Shown here piece after piece: positions 12,433-25,975 of a DNA stretch of 64,000 nucleotides. The notes beneath the pieces are model-generated. The model did no database searches and was not told where the DNA came from. It worked only from the letters and a program-made list of their open reading frames with translations. Each line of letters begins with the position of its first letter. Position 1 is the stretch's first letter. Both the position numbers and the translations under genes were made by a program. Source of the stretch: Agelaius tricolor (taxonomy: Eukaryota > Chordata > Aves > Passeriformes > Icteridae); the NCBI GenBank assembly GCA_023055355.1, contig JALJCS010000004.1:21829744-21893743 (forward strand), given 5' to 3'.

Positions 12433-15400
12433 GTTTGAGTAATCTTTTGGAATTTATTTGCTCTGTGAATTATCTTGACTCCCTTGTTATATTTTATTGC
12501 TCTTGTAACATACTGCTTGCATAGGGTAATGTGTGTTTGTGCACACCCTATAATTTTCTAATTTTCTTAGTCTGTACAGTTGTAAGGCCTTTATAATATC
12601 CTAACTGTCTCTATGGGGATTTTTTGCAATTCTTTTATATTAATCAGGTTTTGCAGTAACTACGTTGTACCTTAAAAACTTCAATTTCTACACTTTCTTG
12701 CTCATTAACTAGGTTATTCTTACAAGTTTAATTTATTTTAATTGATTTCAAAATAAAAAAAATCTTATTTTTCATGGTCTCCTTGCTGATCCCTCTCAAC
12801 CCCAATCACATTTTTAAAATATCTTTTCCAAAGCTGTAATGGTATTTATGCATTTTTAAATTGAGATTTAAAAAACCTTACTGTTAAAAACTTACAGTAT
12901 TTATAGTACTGATTTATCCCCATTCTTTTTATTTGCACTGTCGTGTGAAATCCTGAATGATACCAGGGTTGTTCAGAAATAGTGGAAATATTTCTAGGTC
13001 CTGCAGGTGCTTTCACAAAGCATAAGGAAACAAGTAAATTTTGATAACTATACCTCCCATTCTTCCTGTAATAAATCAGCACTGCTAATATATTATTTGA
13101 TATGAATATTCACATATTTTAATGTTTCTTTTGCGTGTGTGTACACGTGTTCACTCTAGAATTTATTTACACACCATGTCCAGGAAATGGTACATAGTTT
13201 TCTTTCATGAGTCATAAGTAGTTCAGTGGATACCTCTGTTCTGAAAAAATAGACACAAACTGAATGTCCTGAAAAGCTCCAACATCTGCTTTTTCACTGT
13301 TCTATTTTTACTCTGTGAATGCTCTTGTTTCTTTGTGGTCAGAACTACCATTGTAATCCAAAACCTTTAAGAAAAATTGTCTTTTCCTTTTAGATTTTCC
13401 ATAAATATTCTGCATTCTGATAATGGAAGAACTTGCATTTGATGTCTTTCCATTAGCCTGTTTTTAAAAGCTTTATCTTTTATTGTTTGGAAAACTACAG
13501 GGAAGATGCAGATGTGGATTTAGTTGCCTTTGCCTTCTTTCTTCTTCTCCCCACCCTTTGCAGGAGGACCTTTTGGTAATTTTGAGGGCACCGATTTCTA
13601 AAAATTATTTTGATGTCCTTCTTCTGCTTAGCCAAGCTGTACTTTGGTGGTATTCCAAGAACAATTAAAATTCTACCAGGTGTTGACAGGTGTGGCCCAA
13701 GAAGTAATGTATTATTCTTCATTCCCAAGCAGGTTATTGGTTTTGCTGGTGATGTCCTCTCTTCTCCAGCCTCAGAGACAGCTCTGTGGTTCCCCTGCTG
13801 CCTGTCTCAGTATAAATTATTAATATAGTAACTTATATTAACCTCTTTCCCTTGAAGCAAAACTCTGTGTTTTCGCACTCGGTCACAGAGATAATCTGTT
13901 TAGAAAAGAACTTCTTTGTTCTGTTCACTGCATCAAAGTGGATTTTAAACCGCTCTCCTAGCTTCTGTTTTTTTAAAGAACAAGCAGGTAGGCACAGTGA
14001 CATGTAAATTCTTCCTGAAATTCCCGATTCACTGACTTTGCAGTACTCAAAGAAGACAAGAAGAGCTGTGATTGTGGTGAACATGCAGAGCTGGTTTGTG
14101 CCCTACATAGTGTTTGGCACTTCTCTGAGAGATGCAGAAGAAATTGCATTTTCTAACCTCCCTCTGCCTTCTCCCTCTCCAGAGGATTTCCTGCTTACGC
14201 AGTAACCAAAACGTTTGCTGGAGGAGGATTCTGAGTGTTTTATCCTGCAGACTGGATGGTACAGGAAGATTATGAATCCATGGGGAAGCCAGTTTAACAA
14301 ATTCTGTTTCCCTATTGTGTCTGTACAAATTTGATATTACTTTGTAATTAAAGTTGAATCTGCTTCTACAGGATATTGTTTTTCTCATTTTGAACTGTGA
14401 AGATTTGCCCATGCATTCCTGAAATAGATCAGCTAAATATATGCTTAAGAAAGAAGGGAAATAAAAGGGAAAGTACTGTCCTCCCAAAGGTTCAGTGGGA
14501 TTCTTGTAGCAGTATTTCTTTGCAGAAATACCATGAGTTGGGTTGTCTTGCTGAGAGAAGGGTTTCTGCTTTATGAACAAGATAATTGTATATTTCTGCT
14601 CAAAGTAAACATCATTCTGACACAATTCATGAATGCTAGATATTTTATGCACTCACTGGAATAAACAAAACAGTGCCCTCTCAAGCACGTCATCTGTGAT
14701 TAATGTTGTGCCTGCTTTTACACATCTTTCAGCTACATCAGAGATCAAAATGAACTCCAGCACTTGAGGGCATGTGGGGAGGATTTTAGACACTCTGGAG
14801 GAAAGTGTGTCTTTAAAGCCTTAATGATTGCTCCTTCATCTACACAGATTTGCTTTAACCAGTGCCAGATCTGCTGTAATATTGATGACATCCTTCACTT
14901 TATTGGTGGCCCAAATGTAAAAGAGCATATGCTAGTAGTCAAATTCCATTCATTGTATAGGGAGACCAGAAATGTTGAAGGCTACAAAAAGGATGTAGGC
15001 TACAGCTACAGGTTTGGCATGGAACATGCTTTCTGTTAAGTAAATGAAAAATGTTTACAACTCTGACTTTTGTGCACTGGGCACATCCTCTGGCTTAGCT
15101 GGTGTGAGAATTTGATTAAGCAAATTCTGGAAGAGTTCCCTGACAGTGAGGCAATTAGTAAAATGTTTCAAGATATAATGGTAAAGTTGTATGTTGAGTG
15201 ACTGCTTTTATCCCTGGAAGGGTATGAGAGTGTGTGGAGTACAAAAAGCCTGTTGCTTTCCATCTGCCTTGGTCTTGGTACGGAGATTTGATGAAGCATT
15301 TGGCATTTCGGACACAACAGTAGTAGTTGGTGAAAAACTAGACATGAGAAATAGGAATGCTTAGCCAGACTGGGCAGTATTTGAGCTCAGTTTTACGGGC

Positions 15401-17481
15401 TGACAATATGAGATTGCAGAATGCCTGAAGTGGGGCTGCTCATTGCCAGGGCTGTGCCTGGGAAATGGGCTGACTGAGGTGGTCTGGTCCCTCAGGGAAA
15501 TAAAGGCTACCTCCCATGAATTTTATGGTTTCAGTGGGACTATTCATCCCCTTACATCTAGGTGTAGATTTTAAGGACTAAAGGAGGTTTCAAGGACAAA
15601 ATCTGCTGTTGAGAGAGAGGCTGTAATGGCTATTTAATTTGGATCACTTTCTCAGTTCTGCAAGAATGACTATAAAATTCAAAAATCTGAGATAGAATGC
15701 TCTCCCCTCTATACATGTGGATACATTCATGTGGGAATATCCTGTCTGAGATTTGTATTTCAAAAGAAACATTTAGTTCCTCAGGTTACTGTGTGGGATA
15801 GAGTGTTTTGCGCTGCACTGGAACTTGTCTTCTGCAGAGCTCATGAATGAGAATGTGCTTTGCTATGGGTAGTGTAGAAAAATGAGTTACCATTCTTATT
15901 TGTGGTCTGCCTTCTGAGCCTCTCCCCTTTTGCAGAGAGAGGGGATGAAGCCTGCATTGATCGCAGTGTCTTTGTAATACCCCAGGTTTGCAAAGTCACT
16001 GTGTCCCCCTGAAATGCTCAGGAGAGAAGTAGACATGCAGACTGTTTCTACACTGTCGCTGCTCCAGAGTTGGTGGGGTTTAATAGAAAAATTTGCTTTT
16101 GTGCTGTGTGGGATAGATATTGTGTCCCCGAGGAATGTTGAGCATTAAGCTTTCCTGTATCTTTGCCATTCTCACAAGCTATGACCTTGTGTACAGCAGT
16201 GTTACTGCCAGACCTCAGGCACACCAGATCATCTGAAGCACTCTATTTTCCGATATTGTTTACTTGACAACCATTTGGGAATACAAATGGAGAGCACAGC
16301 ACAGGTAGCATTCAGAATTTCTAGAAATCACACCATATGCCTCTCAGGGGCTTATAATTTGGTGAAAGCAGAATCATGTTCTTTCAGAGTCCATAGCTCC
16401 TCAGTGCCAGAATTGTCACAGATTATCAGTCTACCCTTTTCTTCTTTTTTGCAAAAGGGGCTGATAATAATTTTCCTCCATACTAGTAATTTGTTTTCTC
16501 TAAGATGTTACAATTTTATTTTTGCAGGATTTGCCATTTTTAAACTAAAAATATATGTTGTGAAAGTTTGAGCAATTTTCATTAAGAATATCTGTTATTT
16601 CATTTCTGTAATTTAAAAAAGCCACCACATCAGACAACTAACACTCATACTTCAGTTGTCTCTGTATGAGTATCTATATATCTAATGAATGCAAGAAGCT
16701 GAGGGCCAACATGCAAATGACAGCTTGAAACAGAATGAAACATGTGGCGTGCATTTCCATGGGCAGTGACAGCAGTGTTTACTGCATTATCACATTATCA
16801 CAATATTGCTACAGAGCCTAAGGCATGGATAAGGACCCCATTTTGCTATGCAAACACAAAGTATGATGCACTTCCACTTCATGTCTAAGGACACAGACAG
16901 AGTGGAATAGTATATTACATATATAAATAAAATAGCTTGCTGCCATTTAGATGAGAAGTTGTACTTGAATCTCTATGTGCTCTTGGTTCAGGACAAATGG
17001 GAGGGAAAACATAGCAGTCTGTATGTGTGTATTAACATGTATTTTGCCAATACATGTTAATAAGATTGGTTGGACAGTGTTCACAAAGGCAGGCAATAAT
17101 TACTGAATCATCGAATGCAACTGAGTTATTTTCTGAGCCAGGGTACTGAGCCCAAGTCCTTAAATTGAGACTGTTACCTAGATGGGCACCAGTAGATGAA
17201 GAAATGATGCAGGACACTGTGGTGTGGTAGCCTCTGCATATTGCCATCTTTGCCAAGAAGAGAGGGGATTGGAACGTTATAATGAAATGTTTTGCATTCA
17301 GTTTTTTTGTACAAAAGGTCTGACCTGGAAGGAAATGCAGCTCCTTGTTTTGGAATTTTAAAAAATGTGGGAGCTAAGAAGAATAGGTGATTGTTATCCT
17401 CTCTCACTCATGAGGAAGGAGACAAGGAGGCTTAAAGTGAGAGGGTGCTGATGGGCACCTGATAGGCTGAGCTACAACAGG
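12433..17481. other. Unique AT-rich intron sequence
   Basis: About 5 kb contain no recognised exon or mobile element. The longest open frame outside CpG-island sequence is here: 201 codons on the minus strand at 14047-14652, with no recognisable family and no clear splice or poly-A context. A 14-bp perfect inverted repeat lies at 17030-17062. Confidence 0.55.
17030..17062. repeat. Short perfect inverted repeat
   Basis: The arms TATTAACATGTATT (17030-17043) and AATACATGTTAATA (17049-17062) are exact reverse complements, separated by 5 bases. Such AT-rich palindromes arise by chance or by template switching; no function is implied. Confidence 0.7.
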
Positions 17482-17524
17482 GAAAGTTATCTGTAGATAA
17501 CAGGTGAAAGTTATCTGTAGATAA
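17482..17524. repeat. Tandem pair of 19-bp units with palindromic GATA-type motifs
   Basis: GAAAGTTATCTGTAGATAA occurs at 17482-17500 and again at 17506-17524, offset 24 bp. Each copy contains TTATCT and AGATAA facing one another, so four GATA-type (WGATAR) cores lie within about 40 bp. The block abuts the broken 3' end of the CR1 copy that follows. It could be a regulatory cluster or a chance duplication at an old insertion junction. Confidence 0.7.
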
Positions 17525-17525
17525 T

Positions 17526-19392
17526 CACATTTGTGGCCCTCCACTGAACTTGCTCCAGGACCTCCATGTGTCTCTGGCACTGAGAAGCCAGAACTGGACG
17601 GAGCACTCGAGATGTGCCTCACCAGGGCTGAGCAGAGTGGAAGGATCACAGGATCACCTCCCTCAACCTGCTGGCAATGATCTTCCCAATGCACCCCAGG
17701 ACACCATTGGCCTTCTTGACCACCAGGGCACATTGCTTGCTCATGGACAGCTTGCTGTCCAGCAGGAACCCCAGGTCCTTCTCCTCAGAGCTGCTTTCCA
17801 GCTGGTGTTGGGGGTTATTCTTCTCCAGTGCAGGACCCTGCATTTGCTCTTGTCAAATTTCAGACAGTTCTTCTCTGCCCATCTCTCCATCCTATCAAGG
17901 CTGCACTCTGGGGTATTGGCCACTGCTCCCAGCTTTGTGCTGTCAGCAACCTGCTGAGGAGGCCTCTGTCTCTTTGTCCAAATCATTGGGCTCAGTATTG
18001 AACCTTGGGGGCACCACTTGTGACAGGCCTCCAACCAGACCCTGCATCTCTGTCACTGTGTCACCTTCTGGGATCTGCCAAACAGCCGGTTCTCAATCCA
18101 CATCCACTCATCAAGATGGTATTCCTGACTCTGCCTTTTTATGGTATCATGCTACCTAGAGCCTTGCTTCAGGTAGACAACATTCACCACTCTCCCCTCA
18201 TCCAGATAACAGTCCCACTATAATAAGGTAATCAGTTTGATTAAGCATTACTTCCTTTTGGTGAATCCATGCTCAGTACTCCTTATTACCTTCTTGTCTT
18301 TCACACGGCCAATGATGGTATCCAGGATGAGCCATACCATCACCTGAGGTGAAAGGACTGAGGTGAAGCTGACTGTCCAGTGGTTCCCTGGATCCCTCTT
18401 TTTGCCCATTTTGAAGACCAAAGTGATGTTTGCTTTCTTCCAGCCCTCAGGCACCTCTCCTGATCACCACGATTTTCAAAGATGATGTGAATAGCCCAGC
18501 GACAGTGTCTCCCAGCTCCCTCAAACATTTGTGGGACTCCCATCACTCCCACTGGGGCCCATGGACTTCTGGATATCAGGTTTACATAAGCAATCTCTAA
18601 GCCGATCTTCCTCAACCAAAGGAAAGTCTTTCTTCCTCCAGACCTTGTTCCTTGGTCAGGGAATCCTGAGGGCTGGTCTTGTCAGTGAGGACTGAAGCCA
18701 AGGTGGCATTCAGTACCTCTGCTTTCTCTGCAGCCTCTGTTGCAATGGCTCCTGTTCCACACAGAAAAAGGCTCACACTTTCCTTTTTGTTCTTATGTAT
18801 TGGAAAAAGCCCTTGTTAACCTGGATGTTCTTGGGCAGATTAATTCCAAATGGGCCTTGGCCTTCCTTGTTGCATTTTTAGACACTCTGACAACATCATA
18901 GTAATTGACCCAGGTGACCTGTCCCTGTTTTCACCTCCTTTATATCTCCTGCCTATGTTCAGATTTTGACAGGAATTCCTTGCTGATCATGGACTGGTGT
19001 TGAGCCTAGATGAAGTGATTGTTGAATACTCTAGGATCCTGCTCCCTTCAGAGCATGTTCACGTGAAATTCTTCAAAGAAGGTCCCTGAAGAGACTGAAG
19101 CTAACTCTCCTGAAGCCCAGGGCTGTTTCCTCCTCAAGCAATACAGAATTCCATGATCTTATGGTCACTGTAATGAAGGTTGCCACGGCCTTCACATCTG
19201 CAATCAGACCTTCCTTGTTATATATAGTTTAAGGTCTAGCAGCCCAGCTTTTCAGGTTGGCCCTTCCATCACCAGTAACAGAAAGTTGTCATCAATGCTT
19301 TCGGCAATGCTACCATTTGGATTGTTTGTGCTTTGCTGTGTTGTTCCTATCACAGACATTAAAGTGGCTGAAGTTCCCCATGAGAACCAGGT
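17526..19392 (-). mobile_element. CR1 LINE fragment with decayed ORF2, minus strand
   Basis: On the minus strand this covers about 1.9 kb of CR1 ORF2, from the end of the endonuclease domain (a VLVLMGNFSHFN-like stretch near 19350-19392, resembling the MGDFNHPD motif of CR1) through reverse transcriptase. Recognisable pieces include WKKANITLVFKMGKK near 18400-18440, KVIRSTEHGFTK near 18250-18290, and EKDLGFLLDSKLSMS near 17740-17790. The catalytic FADD box reads VADS near 17940, and several frameshifts are present, so it is inactive. Unusually for CR1, the 3' end is missing at the left boundary as well as the 5' end at the right. Confidence 0.9.
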
Positions 19393-22300
19393 ACTTTGAC
19401 TACATAAAGGAATATGCTGAAGCAGGAGACCATGGAAAAAAATCTTTGCGTGATTTTTTTTGAAAGATACCAGTGGAGCAGAATGGCATTTGGCAGGCTA
19501 GAGGATATGATATTGGGATAATGTAGTCACATAATAACAATAATGAAATAATATCTTCATTTATTATATTTTAATGTGCTTAGGAGTTAGGATGAATAAT
19601 GATTATTTGTAGTAAGAATATGATTTTAGGAAACAAAGTAGATGTGTGTTATGAGATCATGAGCTTTGTCATACTTCAAAATTAACTGAACAAGAAAGAG
19701 GTTTTCAAAAGTGTTCCTTGACAGGCCAAGGATGCATGGGCTGTGAAGCTGGCTGTGTATTAGGTGTGCTTACAAGAAGGTAATAAATCTCTGGAAGCTT
19801 AGCAGTGGAATGATGTTTGCAATTAATAAATGATATTTTAGTACTTCTTTGCTTTGAATTTGGCATGGAAAATTCTGACTGCTACTGCCCTGTTGTGTGC
19901 TGGCAGAGTCACAGTCTTCTGGATGATATCATCTAGATTTATATTTTCTGTGTTTCGAGGTTGTCTCTAATATTATCTACAAGCTTGAAAGGCGAGTTTC
20001 CAATCTATTGAGCACTTCAATTACTAAAAAATTGCTATACTTTTGTACAGCAAATCATATGTACTCTGACCTTGGGAGAGGTATGATTTTCAGTTCTTAA
20101 AAAGAATTACACTTTTTGACAGTCAAAAATGGCTGGCATCTCTAATGTGAGAATTTTAGTGTGAAAAACTCAGGTTTAGCAAAGTGTTAGGGAACACTGT
20201 ATAAGGTGCAAGTGCAGGTGAGCTGCTTGTTGACTTCCAATGTAGTTTGCTGTTTTGGAGAAAAAAGTTGAGGTATTAGGGTAAATTAAACTCCATTTAG
20301 AAAAAAAAGCAAGTGTTTCTGTTGATTTGTATAAGGTATTTGACTAGCTTAAGTTGAATTAGACTAGATTAGTTTACTAAACTAGGATAGTTAAAATTAG
20401 ACCAGAGGCTTTCAGCATGAGACAATCAGCTTATATGTTAGTGCTGAAAGACAGCAATATAAGGAATGCCTGCTAGAAAATGACAATCTTAAATAACTTA
20501 ATATTTTTAAATCAACATTTCACAGTTGTCTTTAAAGGATTGTTTAGTGTGATTTAAGATTGTGTGGTGAAGAATGCCAACTCACTGTGTCAGTTTTCTA
20601 TTCTTGAACAAAAAATATGTGAAGGAAAACCATTTTTATGCTCACTTCATCATTCATTAACTACTCAGAGATATTATGTATAAGGTTCAATGTGGTACAC
20701 CTGATTTATGAAAGTAGTTTTCTTGTTTTGCAGCAGATTTCTCCTGAACTTGATTGGCTAATCAGAAGTGAATGTAGCTGTACATAGTGCTCTCCCTACT
20801 TCTGATACCAGAGATGTAGGAGAAGGAAAATCTAAATTTTAATGTACTTAAAATGCTTTTTTAAAAGCATTAGTTATATGTAAGTTAGTTATATGTAAGC
20901 TATATGACAGATTACATGTTCATTAACTACAAAAAATGCATTGAGCCAATGTCTTTGAATATGAAGGCACATAAGTTTAGGTACCTTAAAACGCATTGAT
21001 TCCAGCTAAATTAACATGTAACTAATTGGATGGATCTATGCTTGTCCAACTCCTAGCAGAGTGGATTTGGAAGGAAGTTAGAAGTTATTTGTAGTCCTTT
21101 ACAGCTAATCTATGTTACTGTGGGAATAGGGTTATGATTTGCATCAGCTTTAGGCAAAACCATGCCATGAATAATACACAGAGCTTGCATAATTTTTTAA
21201 ATTTTAGATTAAGGCATGTACAACTTCTGTTTGTTTAACCAGTTAGCAACATCCCCTTGAAGCAGATCTTCTATGCAAAACATCATAGGAAAGGATGCAG
21301 GAAATAGATCAGTCTTCAGATGCAAATCACTTCAAAAGCTCAGGGTGAGAATCAGAAATTTATATTTGGCAATTCTAGTATGGAGAAATGGTAAGGTCTT
21401 TTTGAAAAACTACTCCACTGCATTAAGGTGAGGGAAACCAACGGAGTGGTTCCAGTGCAGTCAGTGAAAGCAACGCTGTGGAGGGTATGTTGAAGGTACA
21501 CGGACTATACATGAGTCACCTTTTTTTTCTGAATTATGCCTGGACTCTGGACTCTGCGCATGAACAGTACATAAGAGCAGTTGCTCTGAAATACATGTGC
21601 ATTCTTACAATTTTGTTAGCTTACACTGAAGAGGGTCATTTTCTCAGGGGCATGACTTCATTTTGGTGGTGGTCTTCATTTTTTTTAAACATACTGCAAG
21701 TGGTTTATCAGCTTGCTGGGTTGCAGTTAACAGAGGTTTGGAATATTATATCCAGCTCTGCTGGTACAGACCTACTGACAGTCTTGGACTTCCAGAAAGA
21801 ACAATGGCTAATTTAAATGTTACACCTGGCATCTTCAGTAATGTTTCTTCAGGAAACTGAGGATTCGCTCCCTTAATCACATGAGCATCACATGAGCTTC
21901 GAAAGTTAATTTTATGCAAGAATCCTGAACTGCTGTCAGGCCAAATAAATAATTTGTGTAAAGCTATGTAGTTTTTACAAAGACAGTCTTATTCAAGCAC
22001 TCAGAATGCTGAGGTTATTTGTTTTATGTACTACAATAAAGCTGATTTTATGCTGTATACAAGCAGATAATAAGCTGGAGTTTCCTGTGATGATATTAGT
22101 CCAGTCTGTGATTCTGAGTTATAATCAAGGCAAAAGGAAAAGTTACAAACCATCCTATTGTCATAAAAGAGTGTTATCAATACTTGTTATAGTTGTTTTG
22201 CTTCATTTTCCCTGCACAATATTAAGGATTAAATACTTAAATACCTAATTAAATACAAATATGAAAAATTTGTATTTGTTTAAATAGCAACAAATTAAAA

Positions 22301-25300
22301 AAACCCCAACCCTTTCCAACATGACAAACCTTAGAAAAGCTGTCTACTTTTTAATAATAATTTAATAATTTTTGCAGCATATTATATACAATATTTGCAG
22401 TGACAGCTTTTCCTTTAACAATTACACAGATTGTTCACCTCAATGTCTTGTACAAATTTCATAAACTGATAAGAACTGAAGAAATGATAAGAAAAATATA
22501 TAAGCACAATAACATACATGAAAGTAGTACTGTAGACAATTCACACTTCCAACTCACTTCCAAGCCATAGTTTAATTTTAATTAGTAGACATTTATTTTG
22601 TTTACTTTTCAGTTGAATTCTAGTGCCCATCCCATTAAAACAGAACACAAATGGAAATGATGTCTAGCTTTAGGAAGTCTTCCAAATGGAAATGGAAATA
22701 TTGAACCCAGGCTTGGTGATATTTAATTACTTAAATAATTAGGTAAGTATATTTAATATAATGACATGGTTAAATTGGATAACATTTTTGAAGAATAGCA
22801 ACTACAGACAACTAATCTAAAAGAAAAAAGTGCAAATATTAAAATTGATTTTTTTGTTTTGTGTGTCAGTAGTTTCCTGGTTGCTATTTTAAATCAAACG
22901 CACTTGCCTAACAGTTTTCAATGTGTGTAATGGTTGAAGTCCCAGTTTGGCTTCAGGTTTTACCAACAAAAATTAGCAAGCAAAAATCCTGACTAGTTTG
23001 GAACTGAAGATCATTCCTTGCTGCTTTAAATTATGCCTGATGAGGGGTTTTTGTAAACATTTCCACCTTTGCAGTTCATCTTGCAGGCTAAATTCTGCCT
23101 TCAAATGCAAATGTCTGTGATTGCAAGCAGTGTTTGCACGGTGCAGGGTAGGTCAGGGCTCAGAATGCTGGCGTGTGTACTGGCTCTGCTACTGTGCTGC
23201 TTCATATTCTGGGCACTCCTGCCACTGGCCTGTAAAACAGGAGCGAATTATCAATTTAAAGAGAATTTGAAAGGCTGTGTTGGCTGTGTTTTCCTTAATT
23301 CACTCTTGTGCTTAGGAGGAGACAAATATAAAGGTCCCAGGTATTCACATTTACTGAAATAGATCTTTCAATGTAGGTAATATTATTTAAATAAAGGGCA
23401 CAAAAGTGTGTCAGTCCTATTTTTGTATTATTTTCTTTTTATCACAACAAAAGGATGTTTGAAAGCACTTTGAGGGAGAGAGAGACAGTGTTAGATTGGA
23501 AATTTATTTTAATAATAAATAATTTTCTGGGATTAGGACATCAGTGTTTTTGAAGATACAAATCTTACTCTGCTTTTGAACTAAAAGTAATCAAGTCCAT
23601 CAATAATATGATTTTTGTAAGTAATTTAAGATCATGTTTTAGCTTCTTCCATTTTCATAAACCTAATTTAGCCTGTATGAAAGAGTTGTAAAGTGAATTT
23701 AAGCATGAGTCTCTAAAAACACCTATTTCAGTTAAAGAGAGAGACATTTTGGGGTATGCAGTTTCTCATGAAATATAATTTATAGAAAGGATTATTATGA
23801 GCATATTTCTGATTCCTGCTCAGTACTTCACTGAATTCTGTATAGTAATACTAAGGTTGAATTACCAATCACAAAGATGTCCTTGTATCAGGAAAGGTTT
23901 TTTGGTAAATGGGAATCAGTACATTTTATTACTTGGTTGTAAAAACATTTACTTATTTATTTGTGGTTTTCAATGCATTTATTTGTTTATTTTAAAGAAA
24001 CTATATGAGTCTGAGGGGAGAAAAGCAGAAAGTGTATATGTGTCACTTGTGGCGAACTTTTAATTTTTAATGGAATTCAACATAATTTAGCAAAGTTATC
24101 CTTCCTCAAGCAGCGATACTAATTGCTAGTATTACCCACACCCACTGATAGTATTACCATATATAGTGCATGTGTATGAAATTCTGCACTGAGGTATGGC
24201 TCAACCATATGCAGAAAGGATGTGTTCTATGTGTTCTAATGTATTTATCTGTTTTATCTGTTTTCTGTTTTTAAGATGCCTTTTTTTTAAGTGGCAGGGT
24301 TTTAGGTTGTTTTTTTTTTTATTTTATTTAGGGGCAGTGGATGAAAATTATTCTGAAAATCCTTGAAGGTTGGAAGCTGCTATCATTATCTGAAATTTTC
24401 AGCTCAATTATTCGGCTCCTGAACCATTTGATAGTTTAAAACAGAAACTTTTCTGGCCCATTATCTTTTGATGTGTAACTAAAGTCTCTGTCATTTAACA
24501 TTTCTGGTCTTGAATCGATTCTATCTCTGATGTCATTGAGCAGAGAGTGTTTTCATTTCCTCATACACACCTGCACACCCACTCTTTATAAGGCTGTCTT
24601 GTCTCTTGGGGTGGAGGCAGGACCCGGGTTTTCTTCTTGCTGAAGTTTTTAGCAATGCAGTGTTAAGAACAGGAACCACAGCATTGCTACATGTACTTCA
24701 CACATCCCTTTGTGCCTCGAGATCTATGGAGGCGAGACAGTGGTGGCTGTGGCTGTGCCACCAGGGCTATTGATCACACCCTGGTGGCCTCTGCTGCCTT
24801 GGCTGGTAGCAGGGATGGCTGCTTCCTTGCCTTGAGACAGAGGACAGCACTCCAGTGATAGCTTGGAGAAGGATGGAGTTCCTTGGGAATGATGGTGAGG
24901 GGCTGCACAGGATAGGGATAATTTGCCTTGACACCTGTATTAGGCAGTGGAATTGTTTATGGGGCAAAATCTGTGTGTAGCTGGGGGGCTCCTGAATCTT
25001 TTTGGCTATAGGTCCATAAGGTGGGCAGCTGGGACCCTAAGGACTTGCTTTGTTGCTGATGCAACAAAGACAAGATTATATTTGTGTAGAAACATTAGAG
25101 CTTTCTCTGACTTCATCATCTTTATGTGTTTCCTTATCAACTTCACTTGGTCAGATGTTCTTTCTTTGGAACTACAGAATGCTTGAAAAGCAAATTTAGT
25201 CCTATTTATGCCATTCCCAACATCTGAAGCTGACAGCAGTCCAGTTACAGCATACAAATTTTGTATATTTCCATTCTAGCCACTATAGGATGCCTCAAGT

Positions 25301-25773
25301 TATAGTTGTAGCTTGAATATTAAGAGGTGCTTACGCTTTTATTGTAGAGTAGTGAGCAAGTTCTGCCAAAAAATTCCATGGAACATTTCTTTTTTAGTAT
25401 GAGATTCGTATTATTCATCTTATTGCAGTTAAACTGTGTATCTTCAAAGTTTTTTCATGGTAGTATCTGTACTATGGCTGGGGATATACTTAGGGTACAA
25501 AGTGTCTTCAGGAATGGGAGAGACACATTGGTTTAAGCCATACTGAATACTCAAAATGGTACTGGAGAAATTCAGCAACTCTGAATTGGCCCTTTACCTC
25601 TTTGCTTTATGAAAAATTCTTGGCCAGGTTGTACGCAATCTTGCTATATTAATCTAAATTCTCAAATTTATTCCTAATTTGTAGTAATCCAGAGGTATTT
25701 GCTTCAATTTTTTTTAATAGTCTCAATTGTTGGCCCTTTTAAAAAAATTGTATGCTGAATATATCTTCAAAAA
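19393..25773. other. Unique AT-rich intron sequence
   Basis: About 6.4 kb contain no recognised gene or retroelement. A somewhat GC-richer patch lies at 24590-24920 but shows no frame or repeat that I can name. The 20-mer at 24647-24666 recurs at 25836-25855. Confidence 0.55.
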
Positions 25774-25914
25774 ATGCAAAGTATTCATATTCTTATGTAA
25801 TATTGCAAGGTCTGTATTTTCCACTCTAGTCAATATTTTAGCAATGCAGTGTTAATATGTATACGCAAAGTATACATATTCTTATGTAATATTGCAAGGT
25901 CTGTATTTTCCACT
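25774..25914. repeat. Direct repeat of 52 bp, two copies 89 bp apart
   Basis: Positions 25774-25825 and 25863-25914 are nearly identical over 52 bp, sharing CATATTCTTATGTAATATTG and the following 25 or so bases. The 37-bp spacer holds TTTTAGCAATGCAGTGTTAA (25836-25855), which also occurs at 24647-24666. The high identity suggests a fairly recent local duplication, just left of a CR1 fragment. Confidence 0.8.
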
Positions 25915-25975
25915 TTTCATCAGTAGATGAAGAATCCTTCCTGGAATTCTTTGGTTTGCGCCTGTTCAAGTTTTG

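Noticed and set aside
12205..12524. Phe/Val/Cys-rich hydrophobic frames resembling membrane proteins
   Set aside because: They are translations of the T/G-rich low-complexity tract at 12300-12432.
23069..23362. 97-codon plus-strand frame with a hydrophobic segment
   Set aside because: One hydrophobic stretch in a short intronic frame is not evidence of a gene; there is no family match or splice context.
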